Source: an uncultured Lachnospiraceae bacterium
Lineage (GTDB): Bacteria; Bacillota; Clostridia; Lachnospirales; Lachnospiraceae
Direction: 5' to 3'
DNA length: 7,848 nt
NCBI GenBank assembly: GCA_958446555.1
Contig: CAUCWU010000099.1
Span: 1-7,848, forward strand
Shown here: positions 5,914 to 7,848 of the stretch, piece by piece
Layout of the letters: each line of letters opens with the position of its first letter
Position numbering within the stretch: the first letter of the stretch is position 1
Notes under the pieces: model-generated
What the model was told of the DNA's origin: nothing
Seen by the model: only the letters and a program-made list of their open reading frames with translations
Database searches by the model: none
Position numbers and translations under genes: made by a program

Positions 5914-5970
5914 TTAAAGAAAAGTTAATAACTGAAATTACATTTTAAATTTATCGTAAGAATTGAACAC

Positions 5971-5999
5971 TTTTCAATATTGTCAGAAAGTGATATACT
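5971..5999 (+). promoter_or_regulatory. Promoter of the adaptor/ATPase exporter operon
   Basis: TTTTCA (5971-5976), 17 bp, TATACT (5994-5999) with an extended -10 (TGA before it). The start would be near 6006, giving a leader of about 48 nt. Two small inverted repeats overlap the core: TTGAA (5963-5967) with TTCAA (5973-5977), and CACTTT (5968-5973) with AAAGTG (5987-5992). The second spans the -35/-10 spacer, a natural place for an operator. Confidence 0.5.
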
Positions 6000-6053
6000 G
6001 TATCTAATTAAAAAAAAGAACAACAAACCGCATTGCGGGAAGGGATGGAAAGT

Positions 6054-7307
6054 ATGAGAAAAAGAACCGTTTTAATCGGTCTTGTTTTAATTGCTGCTGC
6101 AGGCGGCGGTTGGTATTATTATAAAAATTATTATAATCAGGAAAAATTGGCATCTGCAGAGTCAGCAGAAGGATCTGTTTATATGAGCAAGGTATCTGAT
6201 ATTATGGATCAGGGCGCACTTGGCATAAAGACGCGCCTTGTCGGTGTTGTAGATCCGCAGGAATCAAAGGATATAAAGCTTGATTCCGATAAGCAGCTCA
6301 AGGAGACTTTTGTAGAAGTTGGCGATGAAGTGAAAAAGGGTGATCCTCTGTTTTCCTACGATGTTGAGGCAATGAAGCAAAAGATTCTGGAGGCTGATCT
6401 GGAATTAGAGGAGATGAATAATACACTCCAGACGATGAACCAACAGTTAAATGAGCTGAATGTGCAGGCATCTAAGGCAAAGGAGTCTGAGAAGCAGGCG
6501 TATAATCTTCAGATTCTTTCAGCACAAAATTCAATTCATAAGCAGGAATATAATATTAGTGTCAAGCAGCTAGAGCGTGCACAGCTGGAGAAAAACGTTG
6601 ATAATGCAGTTGTCTATTCAGATATTGACGGTATTATAAAGAGTATCAATTCTGATTCATCAGGCAGCGGTGATTCATATAATTATGGTTCTTCTGGTTC
6701 AAATGCCTTTATGACAATTCTGGCTACTGGTGATTATAGAATTAAGGGAACATGCAATGAAATGAATATTTACAGCTTATATGTGGGTGAGCAGATGGTA
6801 ATTCGTCCAAGAGCTGATGAGGATAAAATATATACTGGTGTTGTAAGCAAAATAGAGACAGAGCCGGCAACAGATAATAATAATAACGGTTATTCTGATT
6901 CCTCAGCAGAGAGCAGCAAGTATCACTTCTATGTGACTGTCAATGAGGCAATGGATCTGATGCTTGGACAGCATGTAATCATGGAGGAGGATACCGGAGA
7001 AACAGAGGAAAAGACAGGTCTTTGGATTCCAAACTACTATATAGTATCAGATGATGAGACGAATACTTACTATGTGTGGAGCTGTGATGACAATCAAAAG
7101 GTCTGCAAGAAAGAGATAAGTGTTGGAGAGATTGATGAGGAAATGCTTGAGTACCAGATTCTTGATGGACTGACAGAGAATGACTATATTGCTTTTCCAG
7201 ATGAGCTGACACAGGAAGGTATGGAGGCTATTTTGCCGGACAGCATGGAGAATGGTGAAAATCAGGGCGATGCAGGAAATGCCGGTGCGATGAATGTGAT
7301 GGAGTAA
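6054..7307 (+). CDS. Membrane fusion (HlyD/MacA-type) adaptor subunit of an ABC exporter
   Basis: 417 residues. It links the ABC transporter to the outside of the membrane and is anchored by one N-terminal span (about 5-20) after MRKR. Domains in order: first barrel strand LVGVVDPQE (62-70); first half of a lipoyl-like domain, FVEVGDEVKKGDPLF (86-100); a long two-helix coiled coil (about 104-182, Gln/Glu/Leu rich); second lipoyl half, VVYSDIDGIIKSI (186-198); a Ser/Gly linker (199-217); a beta-barrel region (222-310) with an Asn-rich insert at 275-279; a membrane-proximal end domain (322-395) and a low-complexity Gly/Asn tail. The ATG at 6054 is preferred because AAGGGA lies 8 nt upstream. 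An in-frame ATG at 6045 and TTG at 6033 lie too close to the purine run or lack a site. The ATPase gene follows after 13 bp, so this is a MacA-MacB-like operon; the permease must lie beyond the window. Substrate unknown. Confidence 0.88.
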   Translation: MRKRTVLIGLVLIAAAGGGWYYYKNYYNQEKLASAESAEGSVYMSKVSDIMDQGALGIKTRLVGVVDPQESKDIKLDSDKQLKETFVEVGDEVKKGDPLFSYDVEAMKQKILEADLELEEMNNTLQTMNQQLNELNVQASKAKESEKQAYNLQILSAQNSIHKQEYNISVKQLERAQLEKNVDNAVVYSDIDGIIKSINSDSSGSGDSYNYGSSGSNAFMTILATGDYRIKGTCNEMNIYSLYVGEQMVIRPRADEDKIYTGVVSKIETEPATDNNNNGYSDSSAESSKYHFYVTVNEAMDLMLGQHVIMEEDTGETEEKTGLWIPNYYIVSDDETNTYYVWSCDDNQKVCKKEISVGEIDEEMLEYQILDGLTENDYIAFPDELTQEGMEAILPDSMENGENQGDAGNAGAMNVME

Positions 7308-7320
7308 GGGGGCAGGCAGT

Positions 7321-7848
7321 ATGCTGTTAGAGCTAAAAGATATAAATAAAAGTTATTTTCAGGGAAAGCAGGAAATGCCCGTCTTAAAAAATGTCAATTT
7401 TAGTGTAGAGGAAGGCGAGTATGTGGCAATCATGGGACCGTCAGGTTCCGGAAAATCAACATTAATGAATATTATCGGATGCCTGGATAAGCCAACTTCA
7501 GGAAGCTTTTACCTGGATGGAAAGGACATTTTAAAATATAAAGACAATGCACTTTCAACTGTGCGTTTAAATACGATTGGATTTGTATTTCAGAGTTTCT
7601 TTTTGATGATGAAGCAGACGGCACTTGAAAATGTGTGTCTTCCGCTGACATATGCAGGAATACCAAAGCGAAAGCGAAAGGAGATTGCCGCGCAAGCGCT
7701 AAAGCGTGTCGGACTAGAAGATCGTATGAATTATAAACCGACACAGCTGTCAGGTGGACAGTGTCAGCGAGTAGCTATTGCAAGAGCCATTTCCAATCAT
7801 CCCAAAATTTTGCTTGCGGATGAACCGACTGGTGCGCTTGATTCCAAG
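7321..7848 (+). CDS. ABC exporter ATP-binding protein, MacB/LolD type (3' truncated)
   Basis: The first 176 residues are present; the frame is open at the window end. It hydrolyses ATP to drive the exporter whose adaptor is encoded just upstream. Motifs: Walker A GPSGSGKST (39-47), Q-loop Q91 in FVFQSFF, signature LSGGQCQRVAIARA (143-156), Walker B ILLADE (163-168) and the start of the D-loop ALDSK (172-176). LNTIGFVFQ and the DEPTGALDS ending are typical of the MacB/LolD/lantibiotic-immunity branch. The signature has Cys in place of the common second Gln (GGQCQR), which is tolerated in the family. GGGGG (7308-7312) 8 nt before the ATG serves as the ribosome site. The downstream permease is expected but not seen. 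Confidence 0.93.
   Translation, partial: MLLELKDINKSYFQGKQEMPVLKNVNFSVEEGEYVAIMGPSGSGKSTLMNIIGCLDKPTSGSFYLDGKDILKYKDNALSTVRLNTIGFVFQSFFLMMKQTALENVCLPLTYAGIPKRKRKEIAAQALKRVGLEDRMNYKPTQLSGGQCQRVAIARAISNHPKILLADEPTGALDSK

Noticed and set aside
5884..5928. 14-codon plus-strand ORF starting ATGAGGTTTTGG inside the large inverted repeat
   Set aside because: No ribosome site, and it lies upstream of the predicted exporter transcription start.
6028..6038. Small palindrome CCGCATTGCGG before the adaptor gene as a regulatory hairpin
   Set aside because: Only a 4-bp stem with a 3-nt loop; too weak to claim a role, although it touches the ribosome site region.

Overview
The window looks like a piece of an AT-rich Firmicutes genome, most likely a gut Clostridia/Lachnospiraceae-type organism. 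The reasons are AT-rich intergenic DNA, strong AGGAG-type ribosome sites, near-consensus TTGACA/TATAAT promoters, and protein families typical of that group: a BlaI-like repressor, an M56 membrane peptidase, a secreted beta-propeller with a C-x4-C-x-H motif, and a MacA/MacB-type exporter. This is a judgement from sequence style; no database search was possible.

Layout. (1) Bases 2-2248 (+): the 3' part of a large ABC-2-like permease with two homologous halves, whose start lies upstream of the window. (2) Bases 2470-3624 (-): a BlaR1/MecR1-like M56 metallopeptidase. A short open frame behind its stop (2276-2449, -) reads like the out-of-frame continuation of the same protein, so a one-base frameshift is suspected. 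(3) Bases 3625-4042: a dense regulatory region with two back-to-back promoters, a dyad resembling a BlaI/CopY box, a 22-codon leader ORF before the M56 gene, and a leader of about 220 nt with alternative hairpins before the next gene. (4) Bases 4043-5323 (+): a secreted beta-propeller-like protein. (5) Bases 5343-5750 (-): a BlaI-family repressor, convergent with the propeller gene. (6) Bases 5751-6053: a divergent promoter region with a large inverted repeat. (7) Bases 6054-7307 (+): a membrane fusion (adaptor) protein, followed after 13 bp by a MacB/LolD-type ATPase (7321 to the window end, 3' truncated).

How the genes may work together (inference). BlaI and M56 proteins normally form a repressor/anti-repressor pair that senses envelope damage by an antibiotic or peptide. 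Here the pair is split by the oppositely oriented propeller gene and flanked by two ABC export systems. This fits a cell-envelope or antimicrobial-peptide response island in which BlaI controls the M56 gene, the secreted protein and possibly the exporters. The least ordinary points are the split blaI/M56 pair, the suspected C-terminal frameshift, the two -35 boxes only 8 bp apart, and the structured leaders. No tRNA, rRNA, CRISPR array or insertion sequence was seen.
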